Part shown: positions 19,025 to 27,070 of the stretch, one piece after another
How positions within the stretch are numbered: the first letter of the stretch is position 1
How the letters are laid out: each line of letters starts with the position of its first letter
Assembly: GCA_018240595.1 (NCBI GenBank)
Contig: JAFEFL010000013.1
Coordinates: forward strand, 62,001 to 126,000
DNA length: 64,000 nucleotides
Source of the DNA: Pseudomonadota bacterium
GTDB lineage: Bacteria > Pseudomonadota > Alphaproteobacteria > Rhizobiales > Xanthobacteraceae
Reading direction: 5' to 3'
Translations under genes and position numbers: made by a program
Notes under the pieces: model-generated
What the model was told of the DNA's origin: nothing
The model's database searches: none
Seen by the model: only the letters and a program-made list of their open reading frames with translations

Positions 19025-21004
19025 CTACCAGCCGCCGCCGCCACCACCACCGCCGCCCCCGCCCGAGCCGCCACCGCCGCCGGAGAAACCCGACGAGCCG
19101 GACGAAGCCGGCACCGCCGAGGCGAGCGCGCTCGAGGTCGCGGCCACGGTCGAGGCGACCGTGCGGCCGAAGTCGGAGCCCGACCATGAGCCGCTGCTCC
19201 AGGCCGGCTGGTAATGCCGCATCGGGTCGGCGTCGTCCGGATGGGCACGCTTGAGCGCGGCGGCGAAGGCCTCCGACCACGGCTTCTCGACATTGAGCGC
19301 CACCGCGTAAGGCAGCAGCGCCTCGAAGCGCTCGGCGGTGATCTCCGGCGCCTGCAGGTTGAGGCGGTCGGATTCGGCGGTCTCGAGATAGAGCTTGAAG
19401 CCGGCGAGTTGATCCATGATCGGCCGGCCGAGCGCGGTCGGCGCCCGCATCAGCCAGACGAACAGGCCGTTGAGCGCGGCAAAGCCGACGATCAGCAGGA
19501 ACGGCAACGCATGGCCTTCGACGAAGGACAGCGCCATCGGCAGCGCGCTCGCGGCGAAACCTTCCGGCAAGGCCGCGCGGAAGATCGTGAAGCCGGCCAC
19601 GCCCAGGATGACGAGCACGACCAAAGTCAGCGCCGCGCGCACCGCGGCGGCGAAAGAGTTGACGCCGACGATGCTCAGGATGATCGGCACCAGGACCATG
19701 CCCAGCCAGAAACTGGCAAAGCCGCTGAAGACAATGATCATGATGTCTTCGTCGCGCATGCCGCCGAAGGCGATGACGCCGGCGACCACGGCGGCGGTCA
19801 TCGCCGCGCCAGCGAGCACGTAGCCGAGATTGCGGCGGAAGAAGCGGTTCTTGTTTTCGCTCTCGATCGCCGTCGTGAACTTGGTGCCGATCTCGGCGAC
19901 CTTGGTGCCGTTGGCCTTGTCGATGACGATGCTGCCGCCGTGGCCGTCGACCCAGGTTTCGATGGCGCGCTCGCCGTCCGGCAGCGCCATCGTGCCGCCG
20001 GGCGCGGGCTTGCCGGTCGATTTCAGCGTCAGCGATTTGCCCGACGCGTCCTGATCGAAGCGGATGAGGCCGCGCACCGCCAGCGACAGCGCCGCCGCGG
20101 TGAAGGCGCGCCACTTCTCGCGGCCGAAGCCCCAGTTCTCGATGTAATTGGCGAGCCCGGGCGAGACGTCCTTGGGCGGATAGAATAGCGGAATGATGGT
20201 GCCGGGCCGCGGATCGCGGCCGACCGCGCGCCAGGCCATCACATAATAGATCAGCACGGCGATGAACCCGCCGAGGCCGAGGATCCAGGCGCGGTTATCG
20301 CGCAGCATCCACCAGAACTCGTCGCTGCCGCTTGGCGGCGTGACCGCGCCGTCCGGCAGCGCGGCGACCACGGTCAGGCCCTCGCCCGAGGCCAGCGGCC
20401 GCGTCGTGTTGACGATGAGCGCGCCGTCATTGCCGATGTCGCTGCGCCAGTCGGCACCCCGCGCGCCGCGCGGCCCGGTGAACGCGAGCCAGCGCGTCGG
20501 CCTGAGACGATCGGCGAGTTCGAGCCGGTAGCTCGCGGCATAGATCGGGAAATTCCAGAAATTGCCTGTGACGTTCCAGTTCAGCTCCGGTCTGCCGTCG
20601 AACCAGCGCACTTGCCTGCCAGTCTTGTAGCGGATGACATATGTGTGCTCGCCGGCCGGCAGCATCGTATCCTTGTCGCCGGCATAGATGCGGATATAGC
20701 CGTTGTTCTGCCGCTCGGTGAAATGCGGCTCGGCCTTGCCGTCGCGCGTGACGTCGACGAGCGTGAAGGGCACCTCGTGCAGCTTCTTCTGCGCGTCGAT
20801 GAAGGTCAGCGGGAAATCGCGGAAGATGCCGCGGCGGATCTGCGCGCCTTCGGCTCGGACGCGGATGCGCTCGGTGACGGTGAGTTCGCCGTCGTGAGCG
20901 AGGCTGACGGTCGAATCGAAATTGAGGATCGCCTCGGTCGCTGCGGCACGGCCGCAGCCGAGCGCCAGCGCAGCCGCAACGATGAGGCCTGCCAGCCGCG
21001 TCAT
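19025..21004 (-). CDS. DUF2207 domain membrane protein with glycine-rich C-terminus
   Basis: A 659-residue protein with a signal peptide (residues 1-23), an extracytoplasmic beta-rich DUF2207 domain, a membrane segment near residue 235-255, a cytosolic portion and further hydrophobic segments around residues 395-500. The protein ends in a serine- and glycine-rich tail with a run of glycines and a final tryptophan, a common ending in this family. Start codon overlaps the end of lemA by 4 bases (21001-21004), so the two are coupled. The function of the DUF2207/LemA pair is not known. Confidence 0.88.
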   Translation of the reverse strand: MTRLAGLIVAAALALGCGRAAATEAILNFDSTVSLAHDGELTVTERIRVRAEGAQIRRGIFRDFPLTFIDAQKKLHEVPFTLVDVTRDGKAEPHFTERQNNGYIRIYAGDKDTMLPAGEHTYVIRYKTGRQVRWFDGRPELNWNVTGNFWNFPIYAASYRLELADRLRPTRWLAFTGPRGARGADWRSDIGNDGALIVNTTRPLASGEGLTVVAALPDGAVTPPSGSDEFWWMLRDNRAWILGLGGFIAVLIYYVMAWRAVGRDPRPGTIIPLFYPPKDVSPGLANYIENWGFGREKWRAFTAAALSLAVRGLIRFDQDASGKSLTLKSTGKPAPGGTMALPDGERAIETWVDGHGGSIVIDKANGTKVAEIGTKFTTAIESENKNRFFRRNLGYVLAGAAMTAAVVAGVIAFGGMRDEDIMIIVFSGFASFWLGMVLVPIILSIVGVNSFAAAVRAALTLVVLVILGVAGFTIFRAALPEGFAASALPMALSFVEGHALPFLLIVGFAALNGLFVWLMRAPTALGRPIMDQLAGFKLYLETAESDRLNLQAPEITAERFEALLPYAVALNVEKPWSEAFAAALKRAHPDDADPMRHYQPAWSSGSWSGSDFGRTVASTVAATSSALASAVPASSGSSGFSGGGGGSGGGGGGGGGGGW

Positions 21005-21567
21005 GATGGCGTGCCGAGCGACACCTGCGGCACCGCGCGCTCGCTCTCGCTGGACAGTTCGAAGAACGGCCGCTCGGCAAAGCCGAACAGCCCGGCGACA
21101 ATATTGGACGGAAACGACTGCACCAGCACATTCTGGTTGCGCGCCGCGCCGTTGTAATAGCGCCGCGCCATCTGCAGTTCGTTTTCCAGCGTCGAGAGTT
21201 GCTGCTGCAAGTCGAGGAAGTTGGCGCTCGCCTTCAGATCGGGATAGCTCTCGGCAACCGCCATCAGTTTGCCGAGCGCGGCCGACAGCGCGCCTTCGGC
21301 CTGGGCGCGGGCCGCAATGTCGTCGCGCGGCAGGGCGCTCGCTTGCCCGCGCAGCCGGGTGACGTCGTCGAGCACGCCGCGCTCGTGCGCGGCATAGCCT
21401 TTCACGGTCTCGACCAGGTTCGGCACCAGTTCGGCGCGGCGCTTGAGCTGCACATCGATGCCGCTCCAGGCTTCGTTCGCCATCTGCCGCGTTCGCACCA
21501 AGCGGTTGAACAGGACGATGACGAAGATAACGACGACGGCGAGAATGACGAGGAGGATGGTGAGCAT
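21001..21567 (-). CDS. lemA: LemA family protein
   Basis: About 188 residues: an N-terminal membrane anchor (about residues 3-22) followed by the LemA coiled helical domain with the hallmark ELVPNLVETVKGYAAHERG. It forms a translationally coupled pair with the DUF2207 gene downstream. The ATG at 21567 is preferred; five codons further upstream is another ATG (21582) inside the REP-like element. A second LemA gene is present at 62177 next to an M48 protease. Confidence 0.9.
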   Translation of the reverse strand: MLTILLVILAVVVIFVIVLFNRLVRTRQMANEAWSGIDVQLKRRAELVPNLVETVKGYAAHERGVLDDVTRLRGQASALPRDDIAARAQAEGALSAALGKLMAVAESYPDLKASANFLDLQQQLSTLENELQMARRYYNGAARNQNVLVQSFPSNIVAGLFGFAERPFFELSSESERAVPQVSLGTPS

Positions 21568-21578
21568 GGTCTTCTCCT

Positions 21579-22049
21579 TCACCCTCCCCTGGAGGGGGAG
21601 GGTCGGCGCGCGGAGCGCGCCGGGGTGGGGTGAACAGACGACCGCGGAGTCCGCTCGTGCTTCATCGCGATGACCTCGCCATCCGATGCGCCGTAGAGAG
21701 CCTCATATATCGCTTCCAATACACCGCGCGAATTCCGCACGACATCATTGTTCCATAAGCGGAGCACGCGATACCCCTCGCCTTCGAGCCATCGCGTTCT
21801 CTCACGATCACGGATCAAGCCCGGGCCCTCGCCATGCTGCGAACCGTCAACCTCGATGACGAGATGCGCCGCCAGACAAGCAAAGTCGACTATGTAATTT
21901 CCCAGAGGGACTTGGCGGCGGAAGTGAGTGCCGCGCGTCTCGAGGCGGCGGAGATGACGCCAGAGTATCGTTTCGGCGTTGGTCGCATTGCCGCGCAAGC
22001 GCCGTGCCGACGCGCGTTTGAAGTTGCTGATTGGCGGACGACTTGCCAT
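21579..22049 (-). CDS. DUF559 nuclease-fold protein
   Basis: A 156-residue protein of the DUF559 family, which has the PD-(D/E)xK restriction/Vsr-like fold. The motif D-x(11)-E-V-D (VDFACLAAHLVIEVDGSQH) and the following ERTRWLEGEGYRVLRLWN segment are present, so the active site looks intact. The C-terminal residues (PTPARSARRPSPSRGG) are translated from the REP-like repeat at 21580-21632, and a second, inverted copy lies upstream at 22058-22107, so the gene is bracketed by the repeats. Biological role unknown. Confidence 0.82.
   Translation of the reverse strand: MASRPPISNFKRASARRLRGNATNAETILWRHLRRLETRGTHFRRQVPLGNYIVDFACLAAHLVIEVDGSQHGEGPGLIRDRERTRWLEGEGYRVLRLWNNDVVRNSRGVLEAIYEALYGASDGEVIAMKHERTPRSSVHPTPARSARRPSPSRGG
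21580..21632. repeat. REP-like palindromic element, left end of DUF559 unit
   Basis: Layout: CACCCTCCCC-TGGA-GGGGGAGGGTCG hairpin, a GC-palindromic insert (GCGCGCGGAGCGCGC), then CGGGGTGGGGTG. The first 26 bases and the last 11 are shared with the inverted copy at 22058-22107; the insert differs. It encodes the C-terminus of the DUF559 protein and lies between that gene and lemA. Confidence 0.85.
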
Positions 22050-22057
22050 CGCAGATC

Positions 22058-22107
22058 ACCCCACCCCGCCGCCTTCGGCGGCGACCCTCCCCCTCCAGGG
22101 GAGGGTG
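22058..22107. repeat. REP-like palindromic element, right end of DUF559 unit (inverted)
   Basis: This is the inverted counterpart of 21580-21632, with the inner stem changed to GCCGCCTTCGGCGGC. The outer parts (CACCCCACCCC and CCCTCCAGGGGAGGGTG) match the reverse complement of the left copy. It lies just upstream of the DUF559 start codon (22049). Confidence 0.85.
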
Positions 22108-22118
22108 AAGAAGCCTAA

Positions 22119-22141
22119 CCCCTCCCCACAAGGGGGAGGGG
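22119..22141. repeat. short hairpin of the same C/G-rich repeat class
   Basis: CCCCTCCCC, ACAA, GGGGGAGGGG forms a 9-bp hairpin about ten bases beyond the right-hand DUF559 repeat and ahead of the glyQ stop codon (22177). It is a minimal relative of the larger elements. Confidence 0.6.
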
Positions 22142-22176
22142 AACAAGGCGGAGCCAGCCTATCCGCTTATGAAACT

Positions 22177-23106
22177 TTAGCCAGCCCCGCCGGCTTCGGT
22201 GGCGAGCCAGGCGGCGCCGCAGGCTTTCGCCAGTTCGCGCACGCGCAGGATGTAGCTCTGCCGCTCGGTCACCGAGATGACGCCGCGGGCGTCGAGCAGA
22301 TTGAAGACGTGGCTCGCCTTGATGCACTGATCGTAAGCCGGCAATGCCATCGCGTGCTTCGAATTGTCTTCGTTGTAGCCGGCGTCGAGATACTTCTTGC
22401 ACGCCTGCTCGGCCATCTTGAATTGCTCGAACAGCATGCCGGTATCGGCGACTTCGAAATTGTGTTTCGAATATTCGCGCTCGGCCTGCAGGAAGACGTC
22501 GCCATAGGTGACCTTGCGGTCGCCGTCGAGGCCGTTGAAGTTCAGGTCATAGACGCGGTCGACGCCCTGCACATACATGGCGAGGCGCTCGAGGCCGTAA
22601 GTCAGTTCGCCAGCGACCGGCGCGCATTCGACGCCGGCGACCTGCTGGAAGTAAGTGAACTGCGACACTTCCATGCCGTCGCACCAGCACTCCCAGCCGA
22701 GACCCCAGGCCCCAAGCGTCGGGCTCTCCCAGTCGTCCTCGACGAAACGGATGTCGTGCAGGTCGGACGAGATGCCGATCACCTTCAGCGAGTCGAGATA
22801 AAGCTGCTGGATGTCGGGCGGCGACGGCTTCAGGATCACCTGGAACTGGTAATAGTGCTGCAGCCGGTTCGGGTTCTCGCCATAGCGGCCGTCCTTCGGC
22901 CGGCGCGACGGCTGCACATAGGCGGCATTCCACGGCTTCGGCCCGAGTGCGCGCAAGGTGGTCGCCGGATGGAAGGTGCCGGCTCCGACTTCCATGTCAT
23001 AGGGCTGCAGGATCACGCAGCCCTGCCCCGCCCAGAATTGCTGGAGCGCGAGGATCAACCCCTGAAACGAGCGGGACGGGTCGAGATTGGGCTGCGGCGC
23101 AGGCAT
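22177..23106 (-). CDS. glyQ: glycine--tRNA ligase alpha subunit
   Basis: A 309-residue GlyQ, the catalytic alpha subunit that forms glycyl-adenylate with GlyS. The class II aminoacyl-tRNA synthetase motifs are visible: [29 protein letters not shown] at the N-terminus and the [23 protein letters not shown] motif 2-like region. The start ATG at 23106 overlaps the -35 part of an EcfG-like promoter on the opposite strand (23107-23131). The 3' end is followed by the DUF559 unit. Confidence 0.97.
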   Translation of the reverse strand: MPAPQPNLDPSRSFQGLILALQQFWAGQGCVILQPYDMEVGAGTFHPATTLRALGPKPWNAAYVQPSRRPKDGRYGENPNRLQHYYQFQVILKPSPPDIQQLYLDSLKVIGISSDLHDIRFVEDDWESPTLGAWGLGWECWCDGMEVSQFTYFQQVAGVECAPVAGELTYGLERLAMYVQGVDRVYDLNFNGLDGDRKVTYGDVFLQAEREYSKHNFEVADTGMLFEQFKMAEQACKKYLDAGYNEDNSKHAMALPAYDQCIKASHVFNLLDARGVISVTERQSYILRVRELAKACGAAWLATEAGGAG

Positions 23107-23131
23107 GGAACGTTCGGGCTTCCGGATCGTT
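23107..23131 (+). promoter_or_regulatory. EcfG-type promoter match, divergent from glyQ
   Basis: GGAAC (23107-23111), 16 bases, CGTT (23128-23131) match the alphaproteobacterial EcfG promoter consensus exactly. It points toward a 28-codon frame at 23302. A chance match near the glyQ start cannot be excluded. Confidence 0.5.
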
Positions 23132-23301
23132 TTTATGAGCGGCCGTTACTTACTGATTTTAAAGGCTAACGGCGGCCGGGACCGTATCGGCGGCACCCAG
23201 GTGGGTCAAGTCGAGACACTTGTAACGATCGACTTTAGGCGATCTTGAAAGAGACGCCCTAGGTTACCAACTGAACGGCGGGCAAGAGAACAGGATACTG
23301 A

Positions 23302-23388
23302 ATGTTGGCGTTTCAGCTGATCGGGTTGGGATTCCTCGCACTGTTCCTCGGCGCTTTGGTGACAGGCGATCACCGCGCGACCCGCTGA
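23302..23388 (+). CDS. very short membrane peptide, 28 codons
   Basis: The frame encodes 28 residues, mostly a single hydrophobic segment (LAFQLIGLGFLALFLGALV) with a short charged tail. A GAGAACAGGA stretch 8-17 bases upstream is a weak ribosome binding site. An EcfG-type promoter match lies about 170 bases upstream. Small stress membrane peptides of this shape are common, but the frame is short enough to occur by chance. Confidence 0.35.
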   Translation: MLAFQLIGLGFLALFLGALVTGDHRATR

Positions 23389-23422
23389 CCGGGGCCCGCT
23401 CTCTCTCATCCTCAACGCAGGA

Positions 23423-23626
23423 TTAAAGCCGGTACTCGCCGGTCGATGGATCGCGCCGCAATGTCGGCCGTGCTTCACGATCGGTGACGCGCACCCGAAC
23501 GCGGCGCTGCTCGTCGAGCTCGTCGTTGATGCGGCGGGCTTCCTTGACGACCCAGTGCACGACCATCGCGCCGCCGAGCGCGGCAAACGACCATTTCACC
23601 AACGGCGACAGCAAAATCGCGGGCAT
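23423..23626 (-). CDS. small membrane-anchored protein, unknown function
   Basis: A 67-residue protein with one N-terminal hydrophobic segment (residues about 4-24) followed by a charged, arginine-rich tail ending in RRDPSTGEYRL. No named domain is recognised. The composition and codon use match the surrounding genes, so it is likely real. Confidence 0.55.
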   Translation of the reverse strand: MPAILLSPLVKWSFAALGGAMVVHWVVKEARRINDELDEQRRVRVRVTDREARPTLRRDPSTGEYRL

Positions 23627-23722
23627 AACGGCTCCTTGCGGGACCTCCCGGTCCCTGGTGGCAGTTCCGCGATCATTCTGACCAATCGCGGCGATTTCGC
23701 GACCGAAAACGCCGGCTACGCC

Positions 23723-24601
23723 TTACAGGCCGTAACGCGACCAAAGGGCGCGCTCGTCCAGCGCGGAGATGATCTCGTCGGCAAAGCCGGCTCGCCCTGC
23801 CCCGCCGAACAGGCTGGCCAGCGACAGCCGGCGGGCGAGGAACGAGCGCTCACCGGCAATCAGCGGCATGCGCACCTTGTCGCCGTAACGCTCGCGCAGG
23901 CTCGTGCGCAGATCGCCGCGGCCATCGGCGAGCCCAAGTTCGATGGCGCGCGACGCGGTCCAGAATTCGCCGGAGAACAGCGTCTTCTCGGTGCCCCTCA
24001 GCCGCGCGCCGCGGCGCTTCTTCACCAGCGCGATGAAGTGCTCGTGCATATCGGCCTGGATCGCCTTGATGCGCTTGACGTCCTCGGGCTTCTCCTCGAG
24101 GAACGGATCGAGCATCACCTTGCGATCGCCGGCGGTGTAAACGCGCCGTTCGATGCCGAGCTTCTTCATGAGTTCGGGAAAACCGAACGAGCCGCCGACC
24201 ACGCCGATCGAGCCGACCACGGAAAAATCGTCGCAGATGATCTCGTCGCCGGCGCAGGCCAGCATGTAACCGCCAGAGGCGCCGGCGTCCTCGATGAAGG
24301 CCAGCACGGTGAGTTTCTTCTCCTCCGCCAGATGCCGGATACGGCGGAAGATCAGGTGCGACTGCGTCGGCGAGCCGCCTGGCGAATTGATGAGCAGCGC
24401 CACCGCCCGCGCCCGCGGAATGGCGAAGGCGCGGTCGAGCGTCTTGGCGACGCTGGCCAGCGTCATGCCCGGCCGCAACGGCGTCGAGACACCAATCACG
24501 CCCGACAGTCGTACCACCGGTACCACCGGAATGTCCGAGCGGAACCGCGGCGGCACCAAGAGCCGCAAGGCAGCGAGGATTCGATCAAATACCTTAGCCA
24601 T
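23723..24601 (-). CDS. S49 family peptidase (SppA-like)
   Basis: A 292-residue serine protease of family S49, the signal-peptide peptidase A group. The catalytic serine sits in DAGASGGYMLACAGD and the Lys partner in the RRVYTAGDRKVMLDPF region; LLINSPGGSPTQSHLI is the family substrate-binding segment. It lacks the extra N-terminal duplicated domain of E. coli SppA, as expected for the short bacterial type, and no obvious transmembrane anchor precedes it. Confidence 0.9.
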   Translation of the reverse strand: MAKVFDRILAALRLLVPPRFRSDIPVVPVVRLSGVIGVSTPLRPGMTLASVAKTLDRAFAIPRARAVALLINSPGGSPTQSHLIFRRIRHLAEEKKLTVLAFIEDAGASGGYMLACAGDEIICDDFSVVGSIGVVGGSFGFPELMKKLGIERRVYTAGDRKVMLDPFLEEKPEDVKRIKAIQADMHEHFIALVKKRRGARLRGTEKTLFSGEFWTASRAIELGLADGRGDLRTSLRERYGDKVRMPLIAGERSFLARRLSLASLFGGAGRAGFADEIISALDERALWSRYGL

Positions 24602-24816
24602 GGCTCCAGTTAGTCAGTCCCGCCGGGCCAAGTCAAAGAAAGACGCGGTAGTCCATGCTGCGACATCACGCCCGGCCCGCGGCGCCCGCCCGATCACAGA
24701 AATTTGCACATCGTTAACCACACCATGGTCAGTGGAAATGGATGGCGCCCACCCTATGTCATGGGCCGGGGGAACGGATGCGCGTCGTTGCAGTTGCAGA
24801 GAGCGGAGCAAAGACC

Positions 24817-24942
24817 ATGGACCCCAAACTCGCCATCATGTTTCTGCTCATCGGGGCGGTGCTGACGCTGTCGTCTTTCGAAGGCGGTGCGCTCGACCGC
24901 GCGCGCCAGCAGATCAAGCGCACCATCCGCAACGGGCGCTAG
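24817..24942 (+). CDS. short single-pass membrane protein
   Basis: A 41-residue peptide with a membrane segment (LAIMFLLIGAVLTLSSF) and a basic C-terminus (RARQQIKRTIRNGR). GGAG eight bases upstream is a good ribosome binding site, which selects ATG 24817 over in-frame ATGs upstream. Function unknown. It ends one base before the convergent methyltransferase gene. Confidence 0.6.
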   Translation: MDPKLAIMFLLIGAVLTLSSFEGGALDRARQQIKRTIRNGR

Positions 24943-24943
24943 T

Positions 24944-25711
24944 TCAGGGCTGCGCCATCGGCAGCGGCTGCGCCATACGCAAAATGTCTTCCACGGCCTG
25001 GGTCGGTTTTCCGCCGGCGTCATTGAGCGCCAGCGGAGGGTAATCCGGCAGCCGGCCCGCGCCGCCATTCACGGCCCGCACCAGCACCCGGATCGCGCCG
25101 GCATCCGGACGCGGCAGCACCGGCAATACTCCGATCTCACCGAAATGCGGCTGCATCGCCGCGATGAGGCCGTCGCGCCCTGCTGCGCGCCAGATCACGG
25201 TGAGCACGCCGCCCGGCTTGAGCAGGAAAGCCGCCGCCGCGATCCAGCGCGCGGCGAGGCCGTCACCGGCGACATGCGCCAGGCGCCGCCGCGCATCCGG
25301 CGAGCTCTGTTGCCGGGCGGGATCGTTGAACGGCGGGTTCATCAGCACGCGATCGAAGCTCTGCTCGGCCAGTCCGGCTGCCGCAAGCGCCGCAACGTCC
25401 TCGACGTCGCAGGTGACGGCGCGGACGCGGCCGGCGAGGTCGTTGCGCCGCGCGTTCTCGCCGGCAAGCACCGCGAGGGCGGGGTCGATCTCGACCAGGG
25501 TGACGTCGAGGCCGGGGATACGGCGCGCCAGTGCCAGCCCTGCCCCGCCAATGCCGGCGCCGAGATCGACGGCGCGCTCGCCGGCTGCGCCGCCAGTCGC
25601 GGCGGCGAGCAGGATGGCGTCGTGGCCGACGCGGTGGCCGCGCTTGGGCTGCAGCAGGCGCAGGCGGCCGCCGAGTACGGCGTCGTCTGTGGTGTCGATG
25701 TCAGCGCTCAT
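24944..25711 (-). CDS. tRNA1(Val) m6A-type methyltransferase (TrmN6-like)
   Basis: A 255-residue class I SAM-dependent methyltransferase. The motif I glycine-rich loop (VDLGAGIGGAGL), the acidic motif II (VEIDPALA) and the N6-adenine motif NPPFND are visible. Similar alphaproteobacterial proteins are annotated as tRNA1(Val) (adenine37-N6)-methyltransferase, but NPPF/Y enzymes act on several adenine and glutamine substrates, so the substrate is an inference. It is followed by the DUF2007 gene five bases upstream in the same orientation. Confidence 0.82.
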   Translation of the reverse strand: MSADIDTTDDAVLGGRLRLLQPKRGHRVGHDAILLAAATGGAAGERAVDLGAGIGGAGLALARRIPGLDVTLVEIDPALAVLAGENARRNDLAGRVRAVTCDVEDVAALAAAGLAEQSFDRVLMNPPFNDPARQQSSPDARRRLAHVAGDGLAARWIAAAAFLLKPGGVLTVIWRAAGRDGLIAAMQPHFGEIGVLPVLPRPDAGAIRVLVRAVNGGAGRLPDYPPLALNDAGGKPTQAVEDILRMAQPLPMAQP

Positions 25712-25716
25712 AGATC

Positions 25717-25947
25717 TCAGGCGTTATCCGGCCGCAGCTCGTGGCCAAGGCCGGCTTCGACCAGCAGCCGGCGCGCGGCCGCCTCCTCGCTATCGGCGAC
25801 CAGGACGCGGCGCGGCAGCACGCCAAGCGAACCTTCGAGTACGCTCATGTTCTGATCGAACACCAGATGTTCGATGCCGGCGCCGTCGAGCAGCGCCGTG
25901 ATCGCGGACACCAGCACCGCGTCGTTGGTGCGCAGAATCTCGCGCAT
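25717..25947 (-). CDS. DUF2007 domain protein
   Basis: A 76-residue protein of the DUF2007 family (putative signal-transducing), with the usual opening REILRTNDAVLVSAITALLDGAGIEH and a C-terminal DSEEAAARRLL helix. Its start shares a base with the stop of the glycosyltransferase upstream, so the three genes 26945-24944 likely form one transcript. The function of the family is not known. Confidence 0.82.
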   Translation of the reverse strand: MREILRTNDAVLVSAITALLDGAGIEHLVFDQNMSVLEGSLGVLPRRVLVADSEEAAARRLLVEAGLGHELRPDNA

Positions 25948-26945
25948 TACCCTGACTTCCGCCGCTCATCCCCCGCCGCCCGCTGGCCGAGATAAGCCAG
26001 GAGCTTCATCTCGCGGCGGCCGCGCGTCACGGTGTCGAGCACCAGGCCGACCGCGAGCGACAGGAACGCCATCAGCATCAGGCCCATGGCCAGCACGGCC
26101 GTCGGCAGGCGCGGCACCAGATGCGTCTCGAAGAAGGTGACAATGATCGGCACCGCCAGGATCACCGAGATCAGCGCCAGCACGCAGCCGATCGCGCCAT
26201 AGAATGGAAACGGCCGCTCGCTGCGATAAAGCTGCGCGATCATCCAGAGGATGCGGAAGCCGTCGCGCCAGGTGTTGAGCTTGGACGTGGAGCCTTCCGG
26301 CCGCGCGTAATATGGCGTGTCGATCTCGGCGACCGGCAGGCCGAGTTCGAGCGCGTGCACCGTGAGCTCGGTTTCGATCTCGAAGCCCGACGACAGCATC
26401 GGGAAGGATTTGACGAAGCGGCGCGAGAACACGCGGTAGCCCGACAGCATGTCGTCGAAGGCCGAGCCGAACACCGCGGCGACGAACGAGGTCAGCAGCC
26501 AGTTGCCGGTGCGGTGGCCGGCGCGATAGGCGGCGACCTCCTGATCGACGCGCTTGCCGACGACCATGTCGAGCCGGTCGCGCAGCAACAGGTCGATCAT
26601 CTTCGGCGCGCTCGGCGCGTCATAGGTGGCGTCGCCATCGACCAGCACGTAGATGTCGGCGTCGATGTCGCTGAACATGCGGCGCAGCACGAAGCCCTTG
26701 CCCTGGTGGCGCTCCTCGCGCACCACGGCGCCGGCGGCCCTGGCCACGGCGATGGTGTCGTCGGTCGAATTGTTGTCGAAGACATAGACGACGGCGTCCG
26801 GCAGCGCCGCCTTGAAGTCGCGCACGACCTGGGCGACGGCCGCCTGCTCGTTGTAGCACGGCACCAGAACGGCGACCCGGAAGGCCCCCCGCCCCGGCGC
26901 CGGATCGTCGCTCGCCGTCACCGCGCTGTCGACGCGCTTGTCCAT
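25947..26945 (-). CDS. family 2 glycosyltransferase with C-terminal membrane segments
   Basis: A 332-residue GT2 protein related to dolichyl/polyprenyl-phosphate sugar transferases. The fold markers are DNNSTDDT, VDGDATYDAP (metal-binding DxD region) and DMLSGYRVFSRRF. Two hydrophobic helices near the C-terminus (about residues 233-254 and 266-288) anchor it in the inner membrane. It probably loads a sugar onto a lipid carrier or a surface glycan; the sugar is unknown. The start codon follows a short divergent gap shared with ispB. Confidence 0.85.
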   Translation of the reverse strand: MDKRVDSAVTASDDPAPGRGAFRVAVLVPCYNEQAAVAQVVRDFKAALPDAVVYVFDNNSTDDTIAVARAAGAVVREERHQGKGFVLRRMFSDIDADIYVLVDGDATYDAPSAPKMIDLLLRDRLDMVVGKRVDQEVAAYRAGHRTGNWLLTSFVAAVFGSAFDDMLSGYRVFSRRFVKSFPMLSSGFEIETELTVHALELGLPVAEIDTPYYARPEGSTSKLNTWRDGFRILWMIAQLYRSERPFPFYGAIGCVLALISVILAVPIIVTFFETHLVPRLPTAVLAMGLMLMAFLSLAVGLVLDTVTRGRREMKLLAYLGQRAAGDERRKSG

Positions 26946-27070
26946 TGCCGCCCCTGTTCCCGGCCCCGCCCGCGAGGCCTTGCCCCGATACCATAGCGTT
27001 TCTATGCTCGGCTTGTCCCTCGTGTCGAGGCGCGATAAAGCGACCGCAGATCTACCCAGGAGAGTGCGTC

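Noticed and set aside
24771..24795. GGAAC-N16-AGTT upstream of the 41-residue membrane protein, possible EcfG promoter
   Set aside because: The -10 part deviates from CGTT and the expected transcript start would fall at the ribosome binding site of the chosen start codon.
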